A stretch of DNA of 64,000 nt, from positions 1-64,000 of the forward strand of contig DASXEB010000005.1 of NCBI GenBank assembly GCA_036490335.1, given 5' to 3'. The stretch comes from Palsa-1392 sp036490335 (GTDB lineage Bacteria; Verrucomicrobiota; Verrucomicrobiia; Chthoniobacterales; UBA10450). The notes under the pieces are model-generated. The model made no database searches. It saw only the letters and a program-made list of their open reading frames with translations, and was not told the origin of the DNA. Positions 1 to 7,852 of the stretch are shown piece after piece. The stretch's first letter is position 1, and every line of letters starts with the position of its first letter. The position numbers and the translations under genes are program-made.

Positions 1-1
1 C

Positions 2-100
2 GCCATCTTCGATTACATCGAGACCTTCTATAACCGCACCCGCCTCCACTCCAGCCTTGACTACCAAAGCCCGCTTAACTTTGAATCCAAACTGAACTAA
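2..100 (+). pseudogene. IS3-family transposase OrfB, C-terminal end only
   Basis: The frame is open from the window edge and encodes about 32 residues beginning AIFDYIETFYNRTRLHSSL. It ends with a YQSPLNFE-type tail and a TAA stop. This is the conserved end of the DDE integrase domain of IS3-family OrfB proteins (FYN.xR.HS.LGY.SP pattern). The rest of the transposase lies outside the window. The stop overlaps the stop of the convergent gene at 97-951. The sequence after it, up to about position 141, is probably the right end of the IS. Whether the IS is intact cannot be told from here. Confidence 0.85.
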
Positions 101-951
101 TTTATCCCTTCCTTACTGTCCGTGATATTGGGGCAAGCCCATTGCGCCTCCCCATCTTGGAACGTGCGTTTCCTGACGGCCTTGAGTTGCTCCAACTGGG
201 TCGGCGTAAAGGGCGTCTTAGGATTGCCGAATTCATCGCCGCCGCCTTGGGCTTCTACGAACTTGGCGCGCAGGTCATGGTAGCCGGCCCACGCGGGGTC
301 CGCCCCATTGCTGCGGACGTACGGTGGAGGCTGTTCGACTTCAGGTTGAGTCTCGCCCGTCCGCAGAAATTCAATGGCGGAGGCCACGTGCTTGGCGACG
401 AGTTGCTCCAAGGCGACCTTATCCACCCGGTGGAACAGCGGATCTTTGGAGAGGTTCCGACCAAGCTGTTCCAGCGACTTGCGCATCTCCAAGACATTGC
501 GCTCCCACACCTTTTCGACTGCGGCTTGGGAGACTAACGTTCCTGCCTCAACTTGGGCCTTGGTGGCGAGTGGGATCAACGCGGAGAGGGCCTTCAAATT
601 TGCGTGGTAGACCTTGTGGAGCGGAATTCGACGGATAGGCGACTGCTCCTTCTGGAAGTCGGCAAATGAGCGGGCGACCTCCTGCCGAAGGGATGCAAGC
701 TCGTCCTCAAGATGAGGAGCGTCGAAATTGACTTTCACGTCGTCCGACTGGACCCGCTCACTAGCGTCACCGCATGCCAATTTTTCGAGGACGGCGAGGT
801 CGGGCTTCTTGCCGGGTGATTCGTAGATTCTTCGGAGAAGTTCCTGAGGATCATCCAACGGCCAATCGCGGCGTCGGAAGTTGGCAATCGTGCCAAGCGG
901 GATTTGGTAGAGGTCCGCGTATTCCTGCAAAGTGCGGCGTTTCTTTGGCAT
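97..951 (-). CDS. Helix-turn-helix-like element protein, 3' end replaced by IS sequence
   Basis: This 284-residue protein opens with MPKKRRTLQEYADLYQIP and an NFRRRDWPLDDP segment. It resembles the DNA-binding head of Nu1-like small terminase or MerR-type proteins that choose a target by an N-terminal helix-turn-helix. The middle is helical, charged and probably coiled. No catalytic motif is seen. The last 13 or so residues appear to be encoded by the terminal bases of the IS3 element, and the stop lies within the transposase stop. The native C-terminus is therefore probably lost. It is the distal gene of the element and is separated from the helicase-like gene by the repeat region. The terminase assignment is a guess from the N-terminal pattern only. 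Confidence 0.6.
   Translation of the reverse strand: MPKKRRTLQEYADLYQIPLGTIANFRRRDWPLDDPQELLRRIYESPGKKPDLAVLEKLACGDASERVQSDDVKVNFDAPHLEDELASLRQEVARSFADFQKEQSPIRRIPLHKVYHANLKALSALIPLATKAQVEAGTLVSQAAVEKVWERNVLEMRKSLEQLGRNLSKDPLFHRVDKVALEQLVAKHVASAIEFLRTGETQPEVEQPPPYVRSNGADPAWAGYHDLRAKFVEAQGGGDEFGNPKTPFTPTQLEQLKAVRKRTFQDGEAQWACPNITDSKEGIN
117..141. repeat. Probable right terminal inverted repeat of the IS3 element
   Basis: After the transposase stop, the sequence tgtccgtgatattggggcaa and a few more bases to CCCA has the look of an IS3-family terminus, with a CA end and a GGGG block about 15 bases inside. The matching left end is outside the window, so the boundary is inferred and could be off by several bases. 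Confidence 0.4.
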
Positions 952-1183
952 GCCAGTGGGGTGGTGTCAGCATAACTGGCATGGATAAGACCCGGGGAAA
1001 TGCCAGAAAAATTACGGAATTTGAAAAGCCAAAATACACCGCGTGGCGCCTCAACGCGTGCGTTTCTGCGGAAGCCTAAGAGTTTAATTTATACGGGGGT
1101 GGCCCGGCGCCGCGTTCTTCGCACAGGGTTCCGTGGACAGGTTGGAGGCTGAACCCGGAACGGAGAACCCCGAAGAACGCAAA

Positions 1184-1492
1184 CATGTAAGCATGTAAGC
1201 ATGGCTGACGCCTATAGGGCTATACGGGATATATAGGGCATAAGAGTGAGGTTTTTAGATTTAGATCAATTCAATCAAATGTGCTTACATGCTTACATGC
1301 GCATGACCCCAAGAGTCCCGCTTCATTCTAGGCTGCTACGATTTCGACCATGTAAGCACGCATGTAAGGATCATTTTGGTCCTCACATTGCTTACATGAA
1401 ATGGGCATTTCTTGGGCCTAAATCCCGGGTTTATGCTCTTTCGACCCAGCTCATGTAAGGACCAATGTGAGGACCAAAATGATCCTTACATG
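1184..1492. repeat. Iteron array plus long inverted repeat, candidate replication origin of the element
   Basis: The gene-free stretch 952-1513 holds nine copies of CATGTAAG or its complement, starting at 1184, 1192, 1284, 1292, 1349, 1361, 1391, 1452 and 1485. Two pairs are spaced exactly 8 bp and face each other (1184/1192 against 1284/1292). The segments 1361-1398 and 1452-1492 form an inverted repeat of roughly 38 to 41 bp, with one 3-base gap and very few other differences, around a spacer of about 53 bp. The flanks are AT-richer than the genes. Iterons and an inverted repeat beside a primase/helicase-like gene are typical of origins in plasmids and phage satellites. It could also be the operator of the downstream operon. 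Confidence 0.6.
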
Positions 1493-1513
1493 TTCCGCGT
1501 TCTTTGGGCCAGG

Positions 1514-3031
1514 TTAAATCACCTTGGATCTGGGCCCGATCGTGAACCGCCTCGAACCACCGGGCACGCGCTTAAATTCCGTGATCCCCGACCCCTTGAT
1601 CTTCGAAAGTTCAACCAGGTATTTTCCACATTGGCCCACTCCCTTGAGGAGATCGGTCGCCTCACGGCAACTGCCGGAATCTTCGATCTTCAGGTAGACC
1701 TCAATTTCCCGCGCGGTGAGATGCTGCTCGGTATCCCTTCGAACGTACTCGTCGATCAAGCTCCACAGCCGGTCTGATGGCGAGAGCCGTTGCAGCTCCT
1801 TCATGATGTCTGGATGTTGGAATTTCACCAGCCCGAATCGTCCGCCAGTGAGGTCAGCGGGCGCTTTCAGTTTCTCCAGCCAGCCTAAGTAGTCCGACAG
1901 GGAGGCGTCGATCTTCTCGCCAAACTCCGCCCACTGATCGTTGCTTGTCGTGTCGTCGTGGAACGCCCTCGCGACCGCCTTCGTCAGAAACACCTTGTCC
2001 TCCATCCCCTGACTGTCCATCGGGGGCAAGATTTTTAGGTCGTCCGTTCCGTCGTTCAGGGTGATTGCCACAACCCAAAATGGATCGACGGAAAACGGCG
2101 TCCGCCCCTTCGCGTGGCACTGTGGATTCGCTCCGGCAATTAGTTGCTTCAGCGCGGAGCCGAATTGCATTCGAGTTGCAAAGTCATTGCGATACCGAGG
2201 ATCGTCCATAAAGAGGAACTCCGCGCCGAACAAGTGCGCGTTGAACGCGGTCTCACCGGCAAGGTATTGCGTTGGATCTGCCGTCCGACCGCCTAGCAGC
2301 GTAGCGATTCGCTTTTTCAAGAACGACTTGCCTAGGTCGCCTTCGCCGACCGTCGCCCACGCCGGAAGGCGACGAAAATCCCTCCGCAAGAAGGCCTCGC
2401 GCGCCTGCTTGATCCAAAGGTGAACGCGCAGGGCCTGTTGGTACTCACCGCCATAAAGACAGTCGAGCGCGTTCCTGAAAGTCATGTTGTTGCCGTAGGT
2501 CGCTTGAAGAATCCTCGGGCTTTCAGTCACGAGGATGGGCCGACCACCCATCTCACAGAAGCCCGCATCCCAGCCCGCCACGGCCCCAGCAAAGCGAATG
2601 AATTGCTCTGCACGAATCCGAACAATCTCGGCGTCGGCCTCGGATGGATGCCCGCCGTGGCTCACGCCATCAAGACCGTCAATCACACGTAGGTCCATCT
2701 TCAGGGACCCACCGTTTATTCGGATATAGTCTTTGCCCACGCGTCGGAAGTAGTTCGTCGTGTCGGCATCGTAATAGGCCTCAATCTTGTCCGGCATTAA
2801 CTCATCCGGGATTTCAGGCAGTCGCTTCGGCGGCTTTGCTCTGGGTTCCTTGGCGACCTGTTCGGGATTCTGGGTCCCATTGCCATTGTTAGTCTTGCTC
2901 GGAGCAGACAGTCCTGGAACCTTGGGCGCGGAAGCGACTGCCTTCGTCGGTTTTTCCCGGCGTGGCGGCGGCGGCTTGCTCACTTCGCGAACCTCCGTGA
3001 TTTCCAATCCAGCTTTTGCTTCTGGGTCCAC
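1514..3031 (-). CDS. Primase/helicase-like ATPase of a mobile element (SF3/DUF5906-like)
   Basis: This 505-residue protein has a proline- and lysine-rich N-terminal 75 residues, then an ATPase core. A Walker A motif is seen in GEGDLGKSFL and a Walker B in EFLFMDDP, with a later VAITLND segment in the place of sensor 1. This layout matches superfamily 3 helicases of phage and plasmid replication (D5/P4-alpha-like and DUF5906 proteins). A C-terminal domain with EIEVYLKIEDSG could be a winged helix. The gene lies directly next to the iteron region and overlaps the following upstream ORF by about 50 bp. It is probably the replication initiator of the element. No primase zinc finger is visible, so priming may be missing or supplied elsewhere. 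Confidence 0.7.
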   Translation of the reverse strand: MDPEAKAGLEITEVREVSKPPPPRREKPTKAVASAPKVPGLSAPSKTNNGNGTQNPEQVAKEPRAKPPKRLPEIPDELMPDKIEAYYDADTTNYFRRVGKDYIRINGGSLKMDLRVIDGLDGVSHGGHPSEADAEIVRIRAEQFIRFAGAVAGWDAGFCEMGGRPILVTESPRILQATYGNNMTFRNALDCLYGGEYQQALRVHLWIKQAREAFLRRDFRRLPAWATVGEGDLGKSFLKKRIATLLGGRTADPTQYLAGETAFNAHLFGAEFLFMDDPRYRNDFATRMQFGSALKQLIAGANPQCHAKGRTPFSVDPFWVVAITLNDGTDDLKILPPMDSQGMEDKVFLTKAVARAFHDDTTSNDQWAEFGEKIDASLSDYLGWLEKLKAPADLTGGRFGLVKFQHPDIMKELQRLSPSDRLWSLIDEYVRRDTEQHLTAREIEVYLKIEDSGSCREATDLLKGVGQCGKYLVELSKIKGSGITEFKRVPGGSRRFTIGPRSKVI

Positions 3032-3516
3032 CTAGACCACTCGACGTAGAACATCGTCGTCTTACCGGGGAAGTGGTATGACCACTCAGGGATGACCGCC
3101 CACGAGAGCGCGTTGCAGTCCTCCGCCCAGGATTGAAGGGAGGCGACCCCGCCGCGGAGACCGTAGGGCTGGGCCACGAGGATTAGGTTCTCGCCGTATT
3201 GATAGAAGCTCGGGTGGTCAACTAGGCCGAGTTCGCTGCTCCCGCGCTGTATCCACCACCTGTAGAACTTCTCGGCGCGCCGATACCGATCCGGCGCAAA
3301 ACCGAACGTTGTCGTGAACTCAGCGTGCAGCAGCTCCCTTAGGTCGTCCTTCCGGCCTGAATTTGCACGCCACTCTGGCGTATGGAGCGGCGGACTCCCT
3401 TGGCGCATGAGTTCGCCCAGCCATTGCTGACGCCGAAGGAATTTCCCGCTTGGCAACGTGCGGCGGCTGGCTGACAGCGCGTCCTTCTCGCGCCTCTTTG
3501 TAGTTTCCGGTTTCAT
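2980..3516 (-). CDS. Hypothetical element protein
   Basis: This is a 178-residue basic protein with many arginines, beginning MKPETTKRREKDALSASRRT. No recognised motif is present. A central stretch rich in tryptophan and tyrosine (FYRWWIQRGSS, WAVIPEWSYHF) suggests a compact folded domain. The gene overlaps the start of the helicase-like gene by about 50 bp in the same direction, so the two are probably co-translated and it may be an accessory replication protein. It contains no copy of the CCTAACGA motif, like the rest of the element. Confidence 0.6.
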   Translation of the reverse strand: MKPETTKRREKDALSASRRTLPSGKFLRRQQWLGELMRQGSPPLHTPEWRANSGRKDDLRELLHAEFTTTFGFAPDRYRRAEKFYRWWIQRGSSELGLVDHPSFYQYGENLILVAQPYGLRGGVASLQSWAEDCNALSWAVIPEWSYHFPGKTTMFYVEWSRWTQKQKLDWKSRRFAK

Positions 3517-3531
3517 CAGCTTTCCCGGTTA

Positions 3532-3774
3532 TTACGAACGAGGCGCGTTTTTCTTTTGGCCGTACGGATGACTCGTGATGAAGTCGATCAAGTTGCCCTG
3601 AGGGACAATGATCGTGCCGCGCACACCACCCGCCTGAAACCCCTTGAGGCGACCGGCCTTGATGTGGTTCTTGATCGTCGCCACGCTGCACTTCGCAAAC
3701 GCCGCCGCTTCCTTCAGGTCGAAAAATCCCTGAACCGTCTTTGAGTTGTTTTCTTTGCTCATAATGGATGGCAT
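3532..3774 (-). CDS. Small helix-turn-helix protein, MerR/excisionase type
   Basis: The protein has about 80 residues, with the block FFDLKEAAAFAKCSVATIKNHIKAGRLKGF. This is the winged helix-turn-helix of MerR-like and excisionase-like DNA-binding proteins (HTH_17 type). The start was set at MPSIMSKEN. MSKEN at 3762 and an upstream ATG at 3822 that overlaps the preceding gene are alternatives, and no strong ribosome site decides. Its place between integrase and replication genes suggests a control protein for the element. Confidence 0.7.
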   Translation of the reverse strand: MPSIMSKENNSKTVQGFFDLKEAAAFAKCSVATIKNHIKAGRLKGFQAGGVRGTIIVPQGNLIDFITSHPYGQKKNAPRS

Positions 3775-3785
3775 CGTGTCAATGG

Positions 3786-4106
3786 TTAAGAGTTTTTTGA
3801 TACGGGAATAAGGCCGGGCCATTTTTCTGCCACGACCGCGTTCTCACCGACTGCGGCGATGCGGTTGGCGTCGAGGTAGCGAATCAATTCGTCGCGCCGG
3901 ACAAGGACTTGACCGCCCCGGCCAGATGGTTGCCGTGAGGCTAAGCGGCGCGAACGGATCGCCCGACGAATTGTGCACTCCGAGCAGCGTGCAATTTCCG
4001 CGCACTCGGGGATGGTGAGGTAGGCGTGTCCGACGTGTTCAATCGGAAGGGTGGATGGCTCCGGCGAACGAAGCGCCGGACCGACATTGGATTTCGCAGG
4101 ATACAT
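3786..4106 (-). CDS. Excisionase-like helix-turn-helix protein
   Basis: This 106-residue protein has the segment YLTIPECAEIARCSECTIRRAIRSRRL, followed by a short wing (GQVLVRRDELIRYL). That is the excisionase-family DNA-binding fold. It stands directly downstream of the integrase on the same strand, the usual place for a recombination directionality factor, so it is the better Xis candidate of the two small helix-turn-helix genes here. The wing contains a glycine-rich GRGGQ turn. The role is inferred from fold and position. Confidence 0.7.
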   Translation of the reverse strand: MYPAKSNVGPALRSPEPSTLPIEHVGHAYLTIPECAEIARCSECTIRRAIRSRRLASRQPSGRGGQVLVRRDELIRYLDANRIAAVGENAVVAEKWPGLIPVSKNS

Positions 4107-4270
4107 TCCAATGTCGCGGTGTTAACCCAGAAAATTTTCCGATCCTCAGGCTGAGGGACTTACGTCGAATCCGAGTATGATTTGCCGTGTTCCGTGGTCC
4201 GAGAATGACCGCCACTCACTCCGCGTGAATCGGCCCTGCAACCACCTTCCCGACTGTCCCGCGGTGAGTC

Positions 4271-5470
4271 CTAGCGCGACTCTGGATGGCGAATGCTGAA
4301 GAATCGGGTCCCGAGGGCTGGCAAGATCGGCCTGCGGTAGAATCTGGACACGACTTGGGGCGTGTTGCCCATGATCTCGCAAAGCTCGGCACGGTTTGCG
4401 TGGACGGAAAGCCAGTAGCTCGCGAACGTATGGCGCAGCACGTCACTCGGCCAGTTATGGCCGTCCACGTTCCAACCCGCCGCGATCTTGCACCGCCGCC
4501 AGTAGCCCGGAAACTTCGCCGAGACGATAGGACCGCGACTTTGCTGTCCGCGAGGTTTCGCATGGGGCTTGAGGAAGCTCAGGAGCGCATCGTTGATCGG
4601 GACGTGCCGTGACTCACGCACCTTGCTGGTCTCGGCCCTGACGAAGATGGAACGGGCGTCGAGGTGGATGTCCTCCCACCGAAGCTGCGAAGTCTCAGCT
4701 GGTCTAAGACCGGCCCACAACCCGCAGGCGAGATACACAAGGACCTCCTTCACAAACTCAGGCCGTAACGCGCAGGCGACCAACTGCTCGACCTCCGGCA
4801 GGCTGAGGATGCTCACCTCGTGACGTGGAATCTTGATCTTGGGGATTGCAGCGGTTGGATTGTGGTCGATCCAACCCTGTGCCTTCGCGTGATTGAAGAA
4901 CTTCGATAGCTGTGCGCGAATCGCCGTCCGCGTTCCGGGTGCCGCGTTGTGAGAATCTAGGAAACTGCGGACGTGGGCACCAGTCACCTCACCGATGTGC
5001 AGAGCGCCGAGAGCCAGTCTTAGGTGCTTCATCCGAAACTTCGTCTGGACGAGTGACTTTGGGTCAAACTCGCCTCTAGCTACGTCCGCCTCCCGCGACA
5101 CGATGAATTCGTCGATGCAGTCGCCCATGAGGCGGGATGCTTGGCGCGCAGCCTGCGTGTTCAAATGGTCGATGTAGAAGCTCGTCGCGTCCGCGAGTGA
5201 CTTGCCGAAGGGTCGAAGTCTGGCGATGCAGGACGAAGCCATCACGCGGTCGGCGGTGGCAAAGTCCAACGCTTCGTGGCCTTGCTGGGAGCGCTGGGCA
5301 GCTAGCTGGTCAGCACGGGTCCTCGCCTCCCCTAGCGTCCTGAATCGCTCCCGTCCGTAGGGACGGGCATCGACTAGGTAGGGGCTACGCGATGCGGCGC
5401 TGAGCTGCCGGATCTTCGGCCAGCGGTCGCGGTGCAATTTGTGCTTGTGGCTGGATTTCACGACGGGCAT
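4271..5470 (-). CDS. Tyrosine recombinase, integrase of the element
   Basis: This 399-residue protein has an N-terminal arm region, a SAM-like core-binding domain (DFIVSREADVARGEF to about IPKIKIPRHE) and a catalytic domain. The catalytic arginine lies in GLRPAE, the HxxR-like box in DVLRHTFASYW, and the probable nucleophile tyrosine in SRFYRRP. The usual LGHSS box reads MGNTPQ, so the second histidine is replaced by asparagine. It resembles integrases of phage-like elements and is not an integron IntI. It faces away from the small-gene array that starts about 110 bp from its 5' end, which imitates integron geometry. No tRNA target or att duplication was found at this edge. Confidence 0.85.
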   Translation of the reverse strand: MPVVKSSHKHKLHRDRWPKIRQLSAASRSPYLVDARPYGRERFRTLGEARTRADQLAAQRSQQGHEALDFATADRVMASSCIARLRPFGKSLADATSFYIDHLNTQAARQASRLMGDCIDEFIVSREADVARGEFDPKSLVQTKFRMKHLRLALGALHIGEVTGAHVRSFLDSHNAAPGTRTAIRAQLSKFFNHAKAQGWIDHNPTAAIPKIKIPRHEVSILSLPEVEQLVACALRPEFVKEVLVYLACGLWAGLRPAETSQLRWEDIHLDARSIFVRAETSKVRESRHVPINDALLSFLKPHAKPRGQQSRGPIVSAKFPGYWRRCKIAAGWNVDGHNWPSDVLRHTFASYWLSVHANRAELCEIMGNTPQVVSRFYRRPILPALGTRFFSIRHPESR

Positions 5471-5623
5471 CGTTGCGCAAATCCACGCAAAGGCGCACCA
5501 CGAAATCGTCTCCGTTTGTCACCACCCGAGGTTGCGAGGCTTTATTCCCAGCAGCTTACGCGCCATGGCATTATCCTCGTTAGACGATCAGCACCCGCAA
5601 AACCAATCACACAGACAAGACAC

Positions 5624-6076
5624 ATGCCCAAAATATTTACCGCACTTGCCATCGCCGTGCTAGGAGCTGGAACAGTCGTCGCATCTCAAGAAACCGATGT
5701 GATGGCGCCGGTCCACCAGTTCGTCGACGGCTTCAACAAAAGCGACGTTAGGACGGCGCAATCGGCTTGCACTGATCGGAGTATTGTTATCGACGACTTC
5801 CCGCCCCATGCATGGGCGGGCGCAGGCGCGACTGCAAAATGGCTGCATGATTATGACAGCTATGCGAAGAGAAACGGCATCACCGATGGGTTTGTGACTT
5901 TGGGCAAGCCCCGGCATATCGATGTGACAGGCAATGACGCCTATGTGGTCGTTCCGACAAAGTTTAGTCTGATGAAGAAAGGTGAGTTAGTTAAGGAGAC
6001 TGGCTTGATGACTCTAGTACTGCACAAAGGAGTAGGCGGTTGGCGAATCGCCGCATGGTCCTGGGCTGACAATTAG
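5624..6076 (+). CDS. Secreted SnoaL-like (NTF2 fold) protein
   Basis: The ATG at 5624 was chosen because it begins a clear signal peptide (MPKIFTALAIAVLGAGTVVAS), giving 150 residues; the upstream open frame is ignored. The mature part has VHQFVDGFNKSDVRTAQSAC near the N-terminus, DDFPPHAWAGAGA in the middle and a final GGWRIAAWSWADN strand. This is the cone-shaped NTF2/SnoaL-like fold of many small periplasmic proteins. The substrate is unknown. It sits alone between a possible attC right box at 5579-5585 and the attC-like element at 6099-6221, which is how a gene cassette is laid out. Confidence 0.75.
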   Translation: MPKIFTALAIAVLGAGTVVASQETDVMAPVHQFVDGFNKSDVRTAQSACTDRSIVIDDFPPHAWAGAGATAKWLHDYDSYAKRNGITDGFVTLGKPRHIDVTGNDAYVVVPTKFSLMKKGELVKETGLMTLVLHKGVGGWRIAAWSWADN

Positions 6077-6098
6077 TGCTTAGCATCAACACAGAAAC

Positions 6099-6221
6099 GT
6101 CTAATCATGCGATGGAGCGAACCGCTAACCGGCGTACGACCAAGGTTTCCATGGCTCCACCATCAGCTCCCGCCGCCACGCGCGCGCTTGCAAGCGGTGG
6201 CTGATCTTGTTCTCGTTAGGC
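6099..6221 (+). repeat. attC-like recombination site 1
   Basis: The element begins with GTCTAAT (R''-like) and ends with GTTAGGC (R', 6215-6221), which fits the integron core rule RYYYAAC and GTTRRRY. Inside lie gatggagcgaaccgc (6111-6125) and gcggtggctgatc (6194-6206). These can pair with a few unpaired bases, as the L'' and L' arms of attC do. The 123 bp length is in the known attC range. It follows the SnoaL-like gene stop by 22 bp. The right end contains a copy of the dispersed TCGTTAGG motif. Confidence 0.6.
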
Positions 6222-6254
6222 CGAAACCAGTAAACCACACATGAAGGAGCTAAA

Positions 6255-6849
6255 GTGACGGACCAATTCCAACACGTAATGGTGCTTACGTCGATCATTA
6301 TCGGCCTTGGCATCACTTATATCCTCGTCGGGGTAGGCTCGGCGATCGAGCGGATCACCGGACATGGCGCCCGCTTGCGCTTGAGCTGGGCGCATGCCGT
6401 CTGGCTACTAACCCCTCTTTGTCTGGATGGTATCCTTCTGGTGGTGGGAATTTCGGCTTCTCGCACTCCTGAAGAGCTGGACTCTGGCGCACTATTTTTT
6501 TATCATTACTTATGCCGTTCTTCTCTTTCTCCTCGCCGTCCTTCTGCTCCCGCGCGATTGGGCTACGACGGATGATCTCGATGATTATTTCCTGTCCAAG
6601 CGGCGATGGTTCTATCCTCTTTATTTGATCGCGACCTGGACGGATATTGTCGATGCCTGGCTGAAGGGAGGCTGGCCCTACATTCGGGCGAATGGGGTGC
6701 CGGCTTTTGTATACTGGGCGGCGGCCATCCCTGTGTGCGTCGTCGGCGTGCGGTCGAAAAACATCCGCATCCACACTTTTATGGCGATCCTTATCTGCGC
6801 CTTGCAGTTGATCGCGGTGTTCGAGGTATTTCCCAAACTCGGCTTTTAG
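6255..6849 (+). pseudogene. Membrane protein gene broken by a frameshift
   Basis: Two overlapping frames together spell one integral membrane protein of about 198 residues. The first frame (from ATG 6255) gives MTDQFQHVMVLTSIIIGLGI to about LSWAHAVWLLTP. The frame one base on, entered near 6410-6425 (acccctctttgtctgg), continues FVWMVSFWWWEFRLLAL and runs to the stop at 6849, giving further hydrophobic segments and a DDYFLSKRRWFYPLYLI stretch. The total of 595 nt is not a multiple of three, so one base has been gained or two lost. It could be a pseudogene or a sequencing error. The family is an uncharacterised bacterial membrane protein. Confidence 0.65.
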
Positions 6850-6859
6850 CCGTGACAAG

Positions 6860-6900
6860 GCCTAACCAGGCGATGGAGCCGACGCCGCCCGGCTGGATGG
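6860..6900 (+). repeat. attC-like site 2, left half only
   Basis: GCCTAAC (6860-6866) is followed by caggcgatggagccgacgcc, closely matching the left arms of sites 1 and 4 (CTAACCxGxCGATGxAGCC pattern). No right box GTTRRRY with a matching arm could be found within the next 150 bp, so the site looks truncated or strongly degenerate. An ATG inside it (6873) lengthens the next open frame with the residues MEPTPPGW. Confidence 0.5.
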
Positions 6901-7295
6901 GTGACTCAAGCGCAGCGCAACATTCCTCGACGCTGCTCTCCACGCCGGCTGTCATTTTTGGCTGCACTTTTGCCGACGAACTTTACCGGCTGTCCGGTTC
7001 TCCGGGCGGTTGGCCGGCGATGGCCGCTGTCGGCGCGGCGCTGCTCCTGCGCAGCAGCGTTGCCTTGTGGATCGTGGCGGATGCTCAGGAGGACGGAAGG
7101 GCGGTTCCCTATGACATGGGGTCGTTTGTGTTCTTTCTGCCGTTGGTCGGTCTGATCTACCTGTTCCTTCGCCGCGGCTGGGAGGCTTTTATTCCGCTGG
7201 GGTGGTACATCGTGCTCGTCTTGGCGGCGACTTTTTGCGCGTGGCTTCCTAACATTGTCGCCTTTATCATGACTGGGCAGGTCGCGCACATCTGA
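6873..7295 (+). CDS. Small integral membrane protein
   Basis: The open frame gives up to 140 residues with hydrophobic segments around MAAVGAALLLRSSVALWIVA, FVFFLPLVGLIYLF and YIVLVLAATFCAWLPNIVAF, so it has three or four membrane helices. The first 13 or so codons come from the attC-like repeat, and the true start may lie later; the ATG at 7020 is internal and seems too late. No known family is recognised. It is one gene of the cassette-like array and is followed by another attC-like palindrome. Function unknown. Confidence 0.5.
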   Translation: MEPTPPGWMGDSSAAQHSSTLLSTPAVIFGCTFADELYRLSGSPGGWPAMAAVGAALLLRSSVALWIVADAQEDGRAVPYDMGSFVFFLPLVGLIYLFLRRGWEAFIPLGWYIVLVLAATFCAWLPNIVAFIMTGQVAHI

Positions 7296-7405
7296 GCGGG
7301 CGATGTATTCGACTGGCGGCCGGCGCCCGCAAGTTTTCGAGAATTCGATCGCATCTCCGCCGCGCCCGGTTCCGCTGGGGTGATTGTTCTTGTTCTCGTC
7401 AGGGA
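7291..7405 (+). repeat. attC-like site 3, degenerate
   Basis: The element starts with TCTGAGCGGGCGATG at the stop of the preceding gene. It ends with ttgttcttgttctcgtcagg, which corresponds to the right end cttgttctcgttaggc of site 1 with GTCAGGG in place of GTTAGGC. It contains a strong GC palindrome ggccggcgcc. The length of about 115 bp suits an attC site, but both core boxes deviate, so it may no longer recombine. Confidence 0.45.
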
Positions 7406-7434
7406 TTGTTCGCAGACTTTGAATCGAAATATCC

Positions 7435-7845
7435 ATGAAGACTGAAATCGTGACTGAGGCCGCACGGGCGACTCTCTCGGGGAGTATCCCTTTCCCGGAG
7501 GTCGTGCGGCGGTTGATTGAGACGGGTGTCGAGTATTACCACGTCGATTACGTCGCGCTGCGGAAGACATTTTATAGCGCGACGGGCGATGTGGTGACGA
7601 CGCCCATTCCCTACGAGGGTTTGCCGCCGGTCGCGGCCGACTTCGATGCGGCCGGATTGCGCGCGGCGATTCTCGACAGTCAGCGCCATGGCCAGCATTA
7701 TCGCGACTTCACCCGGCGCGCGATGGAGGCCGGGGTGCAGGGTTATGTCGCTTTCCTGCGCGGACAGCGCGTGACTTACTGGGGACGCGGCGGCGATCAG
7801 CATACGGAGTGGTTTCCTGGCGCGGGTCCGCCGAATACCAGGTGA
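7435..7845 (+). CDS. DUF1398 family protein
   Basis: The 136-residue protein carries the pattern IPFPEVVRRLIETGVEYYHVDYVALRKTFYS near the N-terminus and a C-terminal GVQGYVAFLRGQRVTYWGRGGDQHTEWFPG. This is characteristic of DUF1398, whose members include E. coli YbcV. They are small soluble proteins of unknown function, often carried on mobile DNA. The start ATG at 7435 follows attC-like site 3 by 29 bp, and the stop precedes site 4 by 8 bp, so the gene has a cassette-like setting. Confidence 0.75.
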   Translation: MKTEIVTEAARATLSGSIPFPEVVRRLIETGVEYYHVDYVALRKTFYSATGDVVTTPIPYEGLPPVAADFDAAGLRAAILDSQRHGQHYRDFTRRAMEAGVQGYVAFLRGQRVTYWGRGGDQHTEWFPGAGPPNTR

Positions 7846-7852
7846 TCGCAAA

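Noticed and set aside
4271..5470. Integrase read as an integron integrase (IntI) because of its place next to the cassette-like run
   Set aside because: The catalytic boxes (DVLRHTFASYW, MGNTPQ, FYRRP) and length fit element integrases, and the IntI-specific insert and LGHSDVSTTMIYTH block are absent.
5432..5623. Upstream extension of the SnoaL-like gene
   Set aside because: It runs into the integrase start region and lacks coherent sequence, whereas ATG 5624 opens a clear signal peptide.
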